Source: Sulfurimonas lithotrophica (GTDB lineage Bacteria > Campylobacterota > Campylobacteria > Campylobacterales > Sulfurimonadaceae). From it: a stretch of DNA of 64,000 nt. The notes under the pieces are model-generated. The model did not search any database and had not been told where the DNA came from. It saw only the letters and a program-made list of their open reading frames with translations. The first letter of the stretch is position 1. Every line of letters begins with the position of its first letter. The stretch covers positions 2,232,001 to 2,296,000 of the forward strand of contig NZ_CP043617.1 in the NCBI RefSeq assembly GCF_009258225.1, written 5' to 3'. Below, piece after piece: positions 9,949 to 18,815 of this stretch. The position numbers and the translations under genes were made by a program.

Positions 9949-9963
9949 TACGAGGAGGATATT

Positions 9964-10251
9964 ATGATAACAATAAACAGATGTGCTTTAGCCATTCTTG
10001 TATGTTCTATGCCTTTTTATGCTTACGATGTTCAAAACGGAAAAGATTTATTTGATTCTTCCGGCTGTATGGAATGTCATACTAATGAGCACTTTAAAAG
10101 CAAAAATAGAAAAGCAAAAAACTATAAACAACTATTTCAAAACGTAGAAGCTTGTAGGCAATCTACAGGTGCAGACTGGTTTGATGAAGATAGAGATGAT
10201 GTGGTACATTACCTAAACAAAGAATTTTATAAATACGATATACAAAAATAG
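9964..10251 (+). CDS. Small periplasmic monohaem cytochrome c
   Basis: The 95-residue product has a signal peptide ending near A20 (MPFYAYDV) and one haem c site, C35-M-E-C-H39, directly after GKDLFDSSG, as in class I cytochromes. There is no strong distal Met candidate in the short C-terminal half, which ends DVVHYLNKEFYKYDIQK. It may carry electrons in the periplasm. A longer frame opens at 9907, but I chose 9964 because it begins the signal peptide and is preceded by a strong GAGGAGG. An 18-bp operator-like palindrome lies just upstream and a hairpin lies just downstream. Confidence 0.85.
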   Translation: MITINRCALAILVCSMPFYAYDVQNGKDLFDSSGCMECHTNEHFKSKNRKAKNYKQLFQNVEACRQSTGADWFDEDRDDVVHYLNKEFYKYDIQK

Positions 10252-10252
10252 T

Positions 10253-10275
10253 CATATTAGAAATTTTCTAATATG
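10253..10275. terminator. Hairpin between convergent genes
   Basis: A 10-bp perfect stem, CATATTAGAA / TTCTAATATG with loop ATT, fills the 31-bp space between the convergent cytochrome c gene and the luxS operon. It is A+T-rich and lacks a long T-run, so any termination would be modest and possibly bidirectional. Confidence 0.45.
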
Positions 10276-10282
10276 GACTCTA

Positions 10283-10780
10283 CTATAAACCGTTACCCCA
10301 CATATGCATCTTCTTAGCCATAAAGATGTCATAGTCTTCTACTATATCCATATGATTAGCCGCACGAAATTCGTAAGTTTCAAAAAGCTCCATCATAGAT
10401 GCAATATCTAATGTACCTTTTTTCTCCATTATTATAATATCTGCCGTATTTGCAAGTGTAGTATATGCTGTTTTTAAAAGCAACTCTTGTTTATTGTGCT
10501 TAGTAAATATATCTTTATACATAACCATGTCATTGTCTCTTGGCAATGCCCTGTACGGGTGATTAAAATTTTTTACATGCTGGATAGAAGCTTCAGGATA
10601 TTTTTCCTTTAAATTCGGCATCTCATCTTCTGAAAAATAAGCTATACGTAACTCTGCATCATTATTTTGAAGCAAGTTATATAATGCAGTAGTTGTATTA
10701 TCTACATTTGTAGTAACCTGAATATATCTGTATCCTGGTTGTACAGAAAATAGCTCTAAGAACTGCGATAAATCTTTCAA
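10283..10780 (-). CDS. Hypothetical protein, third gene of the luxS operon
   Basis: The frame encodes 165 residues without signal peptide or membrane segment. The pattern YRYIQVTTNVDNTTTALYNLL followed by AELRIAYFSEDE suggests an alpha/beta fold. The C-terminus contains DIIIMEKKGTLDIASMMELFETYEFRAANH. I do not recognise the family. It starts 8 bases after the stop of the 100-aa gene, so it is probably co-transcribed with luxS. Confidence 0.75.
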   Translation of the reverse strand: MKDLSQFLELFSVQPGYRYIQVTTNVDNTTTALYNLLQNNDAELRIAYFSEDEMPNLKEKYPEASIQHVKNFNHPYRALPRDNDMVMYKDIFTKHNKQELLLKTAYTTLANTADIIIMEKKGTLDIASMMELFETYEFRAANHMDIVEDYDIFMAKKMHMWGNGL

Positions 10781-10788
10781 ATATAAGC

Positions 10789-11091
10789 CTAATACGCTAA
10801 ATCATGAAGCTCGCGAAATAAAAATGCTTCAACTATATCTTCTATACTTCTTTGCTCATGTGCTACTAGAGGCATCATATTATAATCCATAAACATCATA
10901 GGGTTTTCAAAGTCATTTTCCAATACAACAGCTTCACTTATATCATCAAAGCCATCAAAAGCATCATTAAACTTAATGCTTTGAATCTTCCCTTCATCTA
11001 CATCTACCTGAGCCCAGGTCTTAGCTTCAAAAACTTTAGTTAATCTTGCTTCATTCTGGTTTGTGGAATCCATAGGAAGTAACAATAGCAT
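10789..11091 (-). CDS. Hypothetical protein, second gene of the luxS operon
   Basis: The product has 100 residues and is acidic. The pattern MLLLLPMDSTNQ, then a helix, then WAQVDVDEGKIQSIKF, is reminiscent of the small alpha/beta NifX/NafY-type fold, whose members open with a strand, a basic-helix stretch and then a strand ending 'edG.i'. This is only a shape resemblance and not an assignment. The ATG begins on the base right after the luxS stop codon (TAG-ATG), which implies tight translational coupling to LuxS. Confidence 0.75.
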   Translation of the reverse strand: MLLLLPMDSTNQNEARLTKVFEAKTWAQVDVDEGKIQSIKFNDAFDGFDDISEAVVLENDFENPMMFMDYNMMPLVAHEQRSIEDIVEAFLFRELHDLAY

Positions 11092-11595
11092 CTATTTTAC
11101 CTTTTTAAGATCTAACTTTAAGTCTTTATTACTCATAATTCCAATTCCTTTTTTAAGGACATTTTTTGCTATCTCTTTGGCATCTGTTAATGAATGCATT
11201 TTATAAGTTCCGCACTGATACTTGTTAAGTTCAGGTATATCTTTTTTTCTTTTTACTTTTAAAATATCTTTCATAGACGCTTCCCAAGCCTTAGCAACTC
11301 TCTTTTCACTCGGTTTGCCTAATACGGACATATAAAACCCCGTACGGCAACCCATTGGAGATACATCTATAATCTCTACTTTTTTAGAGTTTAAATGCTC
11401 ACGCATAAAACCTGCAAATAGATGCTCAAGTGTATGAATACCTTCGCTAGATAAAGTAGCTTTGTTCGGTTTTACGAAACGTAAATCAAAAACCGTAATA
11501 GCATCTCCGCTTGGACTTTTCATACCCTTTGCTTTACGCACTGCAGGTGCCGGCATTATTGTATGATCTACTGTAAATGAGTCTAATAATGGCAT
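11092..11595 (-). CDS. luxS: S-ribosylhomocysteine lyase LuxS
   Basis: LuxS cleaves S-ribosylhomocysteine to homocysteine and DPD, the precursor of AI-2, in the activated methyl cycle. The 167-residue protein has the metal site H54-TLE-H58 with catalytic E57, the active-site C83 ([11 protein letters not shown]) and the third metal ligand C128 (YQCGTY). Length and motif spacing are normal. The N-terminus [14 protein letters not shown] is typical. It heads a three-gene leftward operon with two unknown proteins. Confidence 0.97.
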   Translation of the reverse strand: MPLLDSFTVDHTIMPAPAVRKAKGMKSPSGDAITVFDLRFVKPNKATLSSEGIHTLEHLFAGFMREHLNSKKVEIIDVSPMGCRTGFYMSVLGKPSEKRVAKAWEASMKDILKVKRKKDIPELNKYQCGTYKMHSLTDAKEIAKNVLKKGIGIMSNKDLKLDLKKVK

Positions 11596-11745
11596 AGTAT
11601 ATTTCCTTAATTTTATTTCTATTTGTTATGGATATTTTATCGTTTTTTTGATTTGTTAATTTTAAAGAAGGAAGTTAATTAAAAAGTTTATATATAGTTA
11701 GTTTATAAATATCTAAAAGTTTTAGATTTTATGTAGTTTGTGTTT

Positions 11746-11788
11746 AACTCAGATAAAGGCTAGACTTAAAGTCTGCCGTATCTGAGTT
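11746..11788 (-). terminator. Stem-loop downstream of the por operon
   Basis: A 10-bp perfect outer stem AACTCAGATA / TATCTGAGTT encloses a 23-base segment with its own small stem (AGACT / AGTCT). It lies 28 bases past the porB stop in the 220-bp gap before luxS. There is no strong T-run on the minus strand, so it could be a 3'-end stabiliser or a weak terminator. Confidence 0.45.
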
Positions 11789-11815
11789 AGATGCAAAATG
11801 CGTGAAAGCTAAAGC

Positions 11816-12772
11816 TTATACTCTAGCTTCTTCACGACGATTTAGATACGCCCAATTCTCATCAATACGCTCTTGCCACTCTTTTATAAGATATTTATAC
11901 TCATCTTTAAATAAGTGCTTAAAACGTCCTTGTGCTGCTAAATACTCTTCAACAGGCACAACATTTTTAGGTCTGTAAGTGATGTTTAACTCACGACCGT
12001 CAATGATTTCATATAGTGGGAATACTAATGAATCTGTAGCTAAATCAGCTAAGTGCATTGTATCTTTTGGATCAAATTTCCACTCAGTCGTACATGGAGA
12101 TGCAGCATTTATAAATACTGGACCTTCAACAGAAAAACCGTGTTGAATTTTCTTAACCATGTCTTTCCATTTATTTGGAGCAACTTGTGCAGAATATGGG
12201 ATATGGTGACTAGCCATAATAGATACCATATCTTTTTTATTTTTCTTCTCTCCGTAAGAGTGAGTTCCTGCTTGAGAAGTCGTAGTATGTCCACCTATTG
12301 GAGTAGAGGATGAACGCTGACCACCTGTATTTGCATATACTTCGTTGTCTAATACAACGTGCATGATGTTATGACCACGTTCCATACAACCTGAAATCCA
12401 CTGAAAACCGATATCGTAAGAAGAACCGTCACCCGCAAAAGATACAAATTTTGGGTTACGATCAGGTTGCTTTAGACGACCTTTTTTCTTTAATGCTTTA
12501 TGCATAGCTTCAGCACCTGCAACTGCAGTTGAACCGTTCTCAAATCCAATATGAATCCAAGAAGCATCCCATGATGTATATGGGTAAACTGCCGTACAAA
12601 CTTCTAAACAACCGGTTGATGCAGAAAGTACCATATCATCGTTAGTTGCATTTAAAACTTCACGAACGATAATAGAGTGAGCACAACCTGGACAAAGAAG
12701 GTTAGCTCCCTCAAACCTGTCTGCAGAAGTTGAGAACTCTTTTAAATTTTTAATTTTTTTCATTTCACTCAT
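11816..12772 (-). CDS. porB: Pyruvate:ferredoxin oxidoreductase, beta subunit
   Basis: The beta subunit binds thiamine diphosphate and decarboxylates pyruvate to acetyl-CoA with ferredoxin/flavodoxin reduction; the reaction is reversible in autotrophs using the reductive TCA cycle. The 318-residue protein has LLCPGCAHSIIVREV with Fe-S-ligand-type cysteines, the TPP motif GDGSSYDIGF continuing to LDNEVYANTGGQRS, and further cysteines (CLEVCTAVYP). It is the last gene of the four-gene operon (gamma, delta, alpha, beta), starting 11 bases after porA. Confidence 0.95.
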   Translation of the reverse strand: MSEMKKIKNLKEFSTSADRFEGANLLCPGCAHSIIVREVLNATNDDMVLSASTGCLEVCTAVYPYTSWDASWIHIGFENGSTAVAGAEAMHKALKKKGRLKQPDRNPKFVSFAGDGSSYDIGFQWISGCMERGHNIMHVVLDNEVYANTGGQRSSSTPIGGHTTTSQAGTHSYGEKKNKKDMVSIMASHHIPYSAQVAPNKWKDMVKKIQHGFSVEGPVFINAASPCTTEWKFDPKDTMHLADLATDSLVFPLYEIIDGRELNITYRPKNVVPVEEYLAAQGRFKHLFKDEYKYLIKEWQERIDENWAYLNRREEARV

Positions 12773-12783
12773 AAGTCACCTTC

Positions 12784-14007
12784 TTATAAAAATGATAGTT
12801 TCGGTCCGCGAACACCGATAAACTGCTGTAGAGGAGTTGTGATTTTTCCTGCATCTACATTTGCTTGTAATTCTGTATAAAGCTCAGTTAAATGAACTTT
12901 AGTTAAATCACGTCCACCTAAACCATATACATAACCTGAAATCATCGGACGAGTATCTAAGTTATACATACAACCCGCAATCTCGTTAAATAACATACCT
13001 ACCGTACCGTTAGGGTTTGAACGGTCAAGTGTAGCTATAGCTTTTATATTTTTTAATGAATCTGCAAGTTTATCAAAAGGGAAAGGACGGATTACACGAA
13101 TACCTACAACACCTGCTTTAATTCCTTTTGCTCTCATTTCAGTTGCAACTTCACGAGCAGTTTCAACGGATGTACCCATACAAACAACTGCTACATCGGC
13201 ATCATCTGTATCATACGTCTCAACCATGTTATATTTACGACCTGTAAGTTTTTCAAAATCATCAAATGCAGCTTGAATTTTTGGGAAAACTTTAGTCATA
13301 AGATCACTATGTTGGCGTGCTTTATGCTCAAAGTGCCAATCTTCTTCTGTTTGTACACCGTGAGTTACAGGATGGTCAAAATCAAGCATATCATTCATTG
13401 GTTGATATTCACCAACAAACCCATATGCAGTATCATCATCTAAAGTATGTACACCTTGAGCAGTGTGAGAAGTCATGAAACCGTCTTGATGCACCATAGC
13501 AGGTAAACGAACATCATGGTCTTCTGAAACTTTAAACGCAATAAGGTTTAAATCATACACGTCTTGAGGACAATATGAATCAAACTGTATCCAACCCGAA
13601 TCACGACCTAGGTACATATCCGAGTGGTCACCGTTAACGTTAAGCGGAGCAGCTAGTGCACGGTTTACAACATTAAGTACAATCGGTAAACGCATACCTG
13701 ATGCTTGGTAAAGAGTCTCTACCATTAAAGCAAAACCTTGTGAAGATGTTGCAGTAGCTACACGACCACCTGCAGCAGCAGCACCTATACAGCCACTCAT
13801 TGCAGCATGTTCAGATTCAACCATTACAAATTCACCCTCAATATAGTTGTTTGCTAAAAATCCAGCATAGTTTTCAACTACAGGTGTTGATGGAGTAATC
13901 GGGTATGCAGCAACAACATCGATTTGTGCTTGACGCATTGCCTGGCTTGCTGCCATATTCCCGTCCCAAACTTCAACATCTCTTAATTCCATTTTATCAA
14001 ATGCCAT
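12784..14007 (-). CDS. porA: Pyruvate:ferredoxin oxidoreductase, alpha subunit
   Basis: The alpha subunit forms, with PorB, the TPP-dependent catalytic core. The 407-residue protein contains AYPITPSTPVVENYA, the substrate/TPP-contacting segment, then ESEHAAMSGCIGAAAAGGRV and ATSSQGFALM, all typical of the family. The C-terminal transketolase-like domain holds KAIATLDRSNPNGTVG. It begins 2 bases after porD, in a compact operon. Confidence 0.95.
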   Translation of the reverse strand: MAFDKMELRDVEVWDGNMAASQAMRQAQIDVVAAYPITPSTPVVENYAGFLANNYIEGEFVMVESEHAAMSGCIGAAAAGGRVATATSSQGFALMVETLYQASGMRLPIVLNVVNRALAAPLNVNGDHSDMYLGRDSGWIQFDSYCPQDVYDLNLIAFKVSEDHDVRLPAMVHQDGFMTSHTAQGVHTLDDDTAYGFVGEYQPMNDMLDFDHPVTHGVQTEEDWHFEHKARQHSDLMTKVFPKIQAAFDDFEKLTGRKYNMVETYDTDDADVAVVCMGTSVETAREVATEMRAKGIKAGVVGIRVIRPFPFDKLADSLKNIKAIATLDRSNPNGTVGMLFNEIAGCMYNLDTRPMISGYVYGLGGRDLTKVHLTELYTELQANVDAGKITTPLQQFIGVRGPKLSFL

Positions 14008-14009
14008 TA

Positions 14010-14408
14010 TTATTTCTCCTCATCTTTCGCAGGCCACTGAGCTATCTCAGTTTCTTCATCTGCTTGTTCAGCGAACATTAAAAGTGATTTAGGGTTTGTA
14101 GGACAAACCTCAACACAGATACCACACCCTTTACAGTGATCCATATCCACACCAACCATTTTTTTATCACGTGAAATGATTGATATATCCGGACAATATA
14201 CCCAACAAAACTGACAATCAATACAGAAGTCTTTGTTAAATACGGGTTTTAAGATTCTCCAGTCAGCAACACTTGCCGTAAATGAATTACTTTGTGAATA
14301 ACTACGGTCTTCTTGGTGAGTTGTAGCGATTACCTCTGCAGCCTTACCGTCAAATGAGCGAAGCATAGCTCCTATTTCAAATTCATCCCATCCTTTATTT
14401 GCCATCAT
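14010..14408 (-). CDS. porD: Pyruvate:ferredoxin oxidoreductase, delta subunit (2x[4Fe-4S] ferredoxin)
   Basis: The 132-residue ferredoxin-like subunit carries two CxxCxxCxxxCP motifs: CIDCQFCWVYCP and CKGCGICVEVCP. These bind two [4Fe-4S] clusters and pass electrons from the TPP site to ferredoxin. The N-terminal extension (about 60 residues) is common in Campylobacterota. Two adjacent ATGs are possible (14408 or 14405). It lies 7 bases after the gamma gene. Confidence 0.94.
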   Translation of the reverse strand: MMANKGWDEFEIGAMLRSFDGKAAEVIATTHQEDRSYSQSNSFTASVADWRILKPVFNKDFCIDCQFCWVYCPDISIISRDKKMVGVDMDHCKGCGICVEVCPTNPKSLLMFAEQADEETEIAQWPAKDEEK

Positions 14409-14415
14409 CAGCCCC

Positions 14416-14973
14416 CTATTTCACTTCATCGTATGCGCGTTGGATTGCAACCATATTCGCATCGATAATTTTTTGTGGTAGTTTTTTAAGGATTCTTTGC
14501 ATACTCTCTTTAAAGAATTCCATATCATACATACCCGAAATTTTCATAAATGCTCCAAGCATCGGCGTATTTGGAATAGGACGACCAATAGTTTCTTGAG
14601 CGATTTTAATACAATCTACCGTATATACTTCTTTACCTTCCAACTTAGGTTGTTGTTTCACCAATTCATCTGTCGATAAATGAGTCGTAACTATGTACTT
14701 AGTTGTGTCTTTATGATTGATAGTTACATCAGAAGTAAATACTAAAGCAGGATCAATTACGAAAACATAATCCGGCTCCATATATTTTTCATGATTCATA
14801 ATAACTTCATCATCAACACGATTATAAGCTGTCATAGCAGCTCCACGTTTTGCAGACCCGTAAAATGCGAATGCTTGAACATGTTTACCGGTTGTTGAAA
14901 TAACATCTGCCAACCCCTTAGCACCCGTTACAGCACCCTGCCCAGCACGGCTATGCCATCTAATCTCTAGCAT
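14416..14973 (-). CDS. porG: Pyruvate:ferredoxin oxidoreductase, gamma subunit
   Basis: The 185-residue protein begins MLEIRWHSRAGQGAVTGAKG, the hallmark of gamma subunits (HGRGGQG-type motif, here HSRAGQG). It continues with FAFYGSAKRGAAM and the closing PMLGAFMKISG. The subunit completes the heterotetramer with PorA, PorB and PorD. It is the first gene of the operon, and AGGAG stands just before the ATG. The 215-bp upstream gap shows no gene and is presumably the promoter region. Confidence 0.94.
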   Translation of the reverse strand: MLEIRWHSRAGQGAVTGAKGLADVISTTGKHVQAFAFYGSAKRGAAMTAYNRVDDEVIMNHEKYMEPDYVFVIDPALVFTSDVTINHKDTTKYIVTTHLSTDELVKQQPKLEGKEVYTVDCIKIAQETIGRPIPNTPMLGAFMKISGMYDMEFFKESMQRILKKLPQKIIDANMVAIQRAYDEVK

Positions 14974-15188
14974 AAATTCTCCTTAAATTCTAGGAATTCT
15001 CTCTAATTTAGTTTATGTATTTTAGGGAAGTTGGTCTTAAAGTAAGCTTTTTGATTGGGTAGATGGGGATTTTGGAATACAATTTATAAAAATGAGCCCT
15101 TTTATAAAATAAAAAATAATTTACCGTTAATAGTTTATAACACAACTTAACTATCAAGGCTTTATTTAGTCCATTTTTCTGACAAATT

Positions 15189-15821
15189 TTACCCGAAATT
15201 ACTCAAATATTTCACAGCTTCGTATGAGTTTTCAAAAAAGTTTGACGTGTATTGATTTAAATTTTCTTTAGTTCCGTAACCGCATAAAACCGCCAAAGAT
15301 TTTACACCGGCATTTTTAGCCGAAAGTAAATCAAGTTCCGTATCGCCTATCATCCATATGTTATCATCTTTTGGCATCGATTCAAGTGCTTTAAGTATAG
15401 GTTCTGCATCGGGTTTTGGTTTCTCTACATGTTCGCGACCTATCAAAACTTTAAAGTGATGCATTAATCCAAAATGCTCCATTAATTCTTGTGAATAAAG
15501 TCCCGTCTTGGTTGTTACGATGCCAAGAGTTGCAAAAGAGCTTGCCAATTCAACAGCTTCTCTAGCTTTCGGAAGAAGTTCGGTTTTTATTTTTGAGATT
15601 ATGCGATATCTTTTTTTATATGCATCTACATAATCCCAAACTTTTTCCTCCTCAACTCCAAGCTTTGCAAACATTACATCAAGCGGGTAACCTATAAGAG
15701 CCTGTATCTCTGCATCGGCAGGATTTAATCCCCCACAAACATTAAAAGCATGATGAAAAGTGGATGTTATTGCTTCTGTCGATTCTATAAGTGTACCGTC
15801 CAAATCAAAAAGTATTATCAA
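15189..15821 (-). CDS. HAD-family phosphatase, phosphoglycolate phosphatase-like
   Basis: A 210-residue cytosolic HAD hydrolase. Motif I is FDLDGTLIES, with the nucleophile and general-acid Asp. Motif II lies at GIVTTKT, the lysine region at EKPKPDAEPI, and motif IV at MIGDTELDLLSAKNAG. The cap is of the small helical type inserted after motif I, as in Gph/PpaX enzymes. The start is a TTG at 15821, immediately after the stop of the peptide-binding protein (TAA-TTG) and preceded by GGGAGA, so it is translationally coupled. The substrate is inferred from family likeness only. Confidence 0.85.
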   Translation of the reverse strand: MIILFDLDGTLIESTEAITSTFHHAFNVCGGLNPADAEIQALIGYPLDVMFAKLGVEEEKVWDYVDAYKKRYRIISKIKTELLPKAREAVELASSFATLGIVTTKTGLYSQELMEHFGLMHHFKVLIGREHVEKPKPDAEPILKALESMPKDDNIWMIGDTELDLLSAKNAGVKSLAVLCGYGTKENLNQYTSNFFENSYEAVKYLSNFG

Positions 15822-17318
15822 TTATTTCTCCCACTTGATGTAGTTATGCCAGATGCCGCTTGGAGAGTTCTCTACGTTTTTTATATTTTTATTTATAACC
15901 GTTATTGAGTTTGGTATATATAAAAACAGATACGGATTATCATCAACTATTATTTTAAACATCTTTTTCCACATTTTTGATAACTTATTTTTATCTACTA
16001 TGCTTTGAGACTCTTCTATTAACCTATCCATTTTTTCATTGTGGTATCCGACTATGTTAAAACCGCCTTTTGTATCGTTATCACTGTGCCAAAGCATATA
16101 CGGATCCGGTGCAGGCGACAAATTCCAGCCAAGGAGTATGCTATCAAACTTTTTTGGAAAAACTACCATATTTAAAAATGCCTGCCACTCCATTACGCGC
16201 AAATTCACTATGACGCCTATTTTTTTTAGTTGATATTGAATTATCTGTACGGCATATGGACGAATTGCAGATGAGTTTGAAGTAACTATTTCAAATGTAA
16301 ATGGATTAGACTCATCGTAACCTGCTTCTTCTAAAAGCTTTTTTGCTTTTTGCAAATCTTTTTTTGGAACCTTGACATCTTTGTTGTAAGCGATTGAACT
16401 TGGATGAAAAGGTCCTGTGCAAACCTCGGCATGTTTAAAAAATAAAATTTTTACTATCTCTTCTCTATCTATTGCACTTGATAGTGCTTCTCTTACTCGC
16501 GGGTCTTTAAATTTATCGCGTCTGAGGTTAAACCCGAGATAAGCGTATGAAAGAGATATTTTCTCATAAATATCAAACATATCAAAAAACTCGGGTGTAA
16601 GTTGACGTTCATACTGCATAGACTCAATTCCCCCAACATCAAGTTGCCCCGATTTTAACATCAAAAACCGTGTCATCGGGTCTGCTATAACGTGGTAAGA
16701 TATCTCATCTATTTTCGGTCTGCCTTCAAAGTAATCCTCATTTGCTCTTAATATAATATTTTTAGAATGTTCAAGTTGATGTAGTTTATACGGTCCCGTT
16801 CCAATCGGGTTTGTATTGAACTTTGAGTTCATAAGATTTTTTTCATCTTTTAAAATATGTTTTGGGATTATCCCCATCATCCAAGTCTCAACAGCTTTAA
16901 AGTAAGGCTTTTTATAGTGAACTTTTAACTTATACTTATTTACTGTTTCTACTTCTTTTACAAATCTAAACCCTGAACTGTAAGGTGACGATATTTTGTC
17001 CGAGATAAGAACTTTGTATGTAAAAAGAACATCCTGACTTGTAAACTCCACACCGTCATGCCACTTTACACCTTCTCTTAATTCAAATACCAATGTTTTG
17101 TCATTTTCAAAGTAAAACTTTTTAGCCAAGTCCCCTATAATTGTCTGGGCATCTTTATCGTATTTTAAAAGTCCATTGAAAATATGTTCGGATATATCGG
17201 CTGAGCCTGAGTCGGTTGCCAAAATAGGATTTAATCTTGCAGGATTTGAACTAGTAGCCAGATGCAAGGTAGAAGCATAAAGGTTAAGAGTTAAAAATAC
17301 TAAAAAAAATATACGCAA
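15822..17318 (-). CDS. ABC transporter substrate-binding protein, peptide/nickel type (SBP_bac_5)
   Basis: The 498-residue protein opens with a signal peptide (MRIFFLVFLTLNLYA) without a lipobox cysteine, so it should be free in the periplasm. It has the family marks LATSSNPARLNPILATDSGS, VKWHDGVEFTSQDVLFTYK, NPIGTGPYKL and DPRVREALSSAIDREEIV. Such proteins bind peptides, nickel or haem. No permease or ATPase genes are adjacent; instead the gene is sandwiched between a DUF945-type gene and a HAD phosphatase, with gaps of 3 and 0 bases. Confidence 0.9.
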   Translation of the reverse strand: MRIFFLVFLTLNLYASTLHLATSSNPARLNPILATDSGSADISEHIFNGLLKYDKDAQTIIGDLAKKFYFENDKTLVFELREGVKWHDGVEFTSQDVLFTYKVLISDKISSPYSSGFRFVKEVETVNKYKLKVHYKKPYFKAVETWMMGIIPKHILKDEKNLMNSKFNTNPIGTGPYKLHQLEHSKNIILRANEDYFEGRPKIDEISYHVIADPMTRFLMLKSGQLDVGGIESMQYERQLTPEFFDMFDIYEKISLSYAYLGFNLRRDKFKDPRVREALSSAIDREEIVKILFFKHAEVCTGPFHPSSIAYNKDVKVPKKDLQKAKKLLEEAGYDESNPFTFEIVTSNSSAIRPYAVQIIQYQLKKIGVIVNLRVMEWQAFLNMVVFPKKFDSILLGWNLSPAPDPYMLWHSDNDTKGGFNIVGYHNEKMDRLIEESQSIVDKNKLSKMWKKMFKIIVDDNPYLFLYIPNSITVINKNIKNVENSPSGIWHNYIKWEK

Positions 17319-17321
17319 AAT

Positions 17322-18695
17322 CTATCTCACTCTCTTATCGTTTACGCTAATTTTAGAGTTTTTCATTTTTATATTATATACCAAATCGTTTCCCTGCTCT
17401 TTTGCATAACCTTGTGAGAGTGCTATTATAGGAGCAGATTGAGTTATAGCTACAAACATAGGTTTTGATATTTGTAAAAATATATCTAAATCTATTTTGT
17501 CTAAAAGTTCCATAGGTCTTATAGTGTTTGAATTTAAAGCCATCTGAGGCAATTTTATATTTGCCTTTAAAGTAATGCCTTCTAAATCTTTAGTCTTATT
17601 TATCTTCATATTTTTTACTGAAAAATCTTGAACTTTTAAGTCAAATCCTCTACTGATTAACTGTTGAGTAAGTTTTTGTATTTTTAGAGATGTTTTAGCA
17701 TCTATATCTTGTTTTACCAAACTTAGAAGTTTACTCAACTCTTCAAAACTGTCTTTATCGATATCTTTTAAATCAACATCATAATTGAAACTTGATATCT
17801 CCAGTTCTTGTTGTTTTGTTTTCAAGTATAGTTTTTCAAAAGAACTTTTTGAAATAAACTCCGCTTTTATGCCTTTAGTGTCAGATGCAAAATTTAGTAC
17901 AGGGTTTTGAATATTTAACTTGCTCTTACCTGTCTTATCATCATCTATATCAAAACTAAATGAGTCCATTTTCATATTTGTTTGATAAGTCGTTCGAGAT
18001 TCAAAAGAAGATAAAAGATTAATATTTTGAAAATCTACTTTGATATGATTAGTTTTGTTAGTAATATCCAAATATATACTTTTTGTTTTTGAATCTATTT
18101 GTTCGGGTGCTACCAAAAGACCTTTTCCGCTAAAGACAGAACCTTGAAGTCTGGCATCTAGCTTTTGTCCGGATGCGAAGGTGTAACTTTCCTCTATATC
18201 TTTGATATGACCGTTAAATTCTTGATTTACCACGTTATAATCTATATGATATTCTAATCCGCCGTTTTTTAAAAATTTTTCCAAATACAAAGCAAAATCT
18301 GCATCGTCATTTTTTATCTCATCCATAGCTTTTTTTGAAAGTGAGATTGGACGGATATCTACAGAAATCGCTTTGCTAATAGGGATATTAGAGTACTTTA
18401 AATCCACACCTAAAGTTGTTCCGTCTAAAAATTTATTTATATATGGAGCTATTTGAGCGTTTGAGAATTTTGAGAGGTACTCTATAAACTTGTCCGCATC
18501 TGAGACTACAAACTCATAATGCTTTTTTGTATCAAGATATTTAAAATGAGTTATCTCTTTTTTTGTTTGAACTCCGTATGAGTTTAATGTTTTAAGTTTA
18601 GTACTTAGTTCAGATTCTACTATTTTGTTTCCGATAAGCGGTAAAGAAGCAAGTGCGACTAAAACCACAGATGCAATAATGATAAGTTTTTTCAT
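17322..18695 (-). CDS. DUF945 (YdgA)-like envelope protein
   Basis: The 457-residue protein has an N-terminal membrane anchor or signal (MKKLIIIASVVLVALASLPLIG) and a long beta-rich region with no cysteine cluster. The start followed by KIVESELSTKLKTLNS resembles the DUF945/YdgA family of periplasmic proteins with unknown function. It is first in a leftward operon with the substrate-binding protein and HAD phosphatase genes. Family assignment is from general pattern and is moderate. Confidence 0.7.
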   Translation of the reverse strand: MKKLIIIASVVLVALASLPLIGNKIVESELSTKLKTLNSYGVQTKKEITHFKYLDTKKHYEFVVSDADKFIEYLSKFSNAQIAPYINKFLDGTTLGVDLKYSNIPISKAISVDIRPISLSKKAMDEIKNDDADFALYLEKFLKNGGLEYHIDYNVVNQEFNGHIKDIEESYTFASGQKLDARLQGSVFSGKGLLVAPEQIDSKTKSIYLDITNKTNHIKVDFQNINLLSSFESRTTYQTNMKMDSFSFDIDDDKTGKSKLNIQNPVLNFASDTKGIKAEFISKSSFEKLYLKTKQQELEISSFNYDVDLKDIDKDSFEELSKLLSLVKQDIDAKTSLKIQKLTQQLISRGFDLKVQDFSVKNMKINKTKDLEGITLKANIKLPQMALNSNTIRPMELLDKIDLDIFLQISKPMFVAITQSAPIIALSQGYAKEQGNDLVYNIKMKNSKISVNDKRVR

Positions 18696-18731
18696 GAAAT
18701 GTATTATATATAAATAAGTTTAATGTGGAGT

Positions 18732-18771
18732 TTTTAAAAAAGTAGAATATTTTACCAATGCCAAAGGCACT
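18732..18771 (-). terminator. Probable terminator after rplM-rpsI
   Basis: On the minus strand AGTGCC-TTT-GGCATT forms a 6-bp stem (one G-U pair), at 18757-18771. About 15 bases further is a run of six T (18736-18741). It lies 45 bases downstream of the rpsI stop. The spacing between stem and T-run is long, so efficiency is uncertain. Confidence 0.4.
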
Positions 18772-18815
18772 GATAAAAGAGTACAGTAACGATTAACGTT
18801 TTCTCGAAGAGAAGC

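Noticed and set aside
9907-9963. 19-codon N-terminal extension of the cytochrome c
   Set aside because: It reads through the palindrome and the strong ribosome site and would bury the signal peptide.
14974-15188. 215-bp gap before the por operon with three AGAATT motifs
   Set aside because: The motifs are short, irregularly spaced and partly within the ribosome-site region; nothing beyond a promoter is supported.
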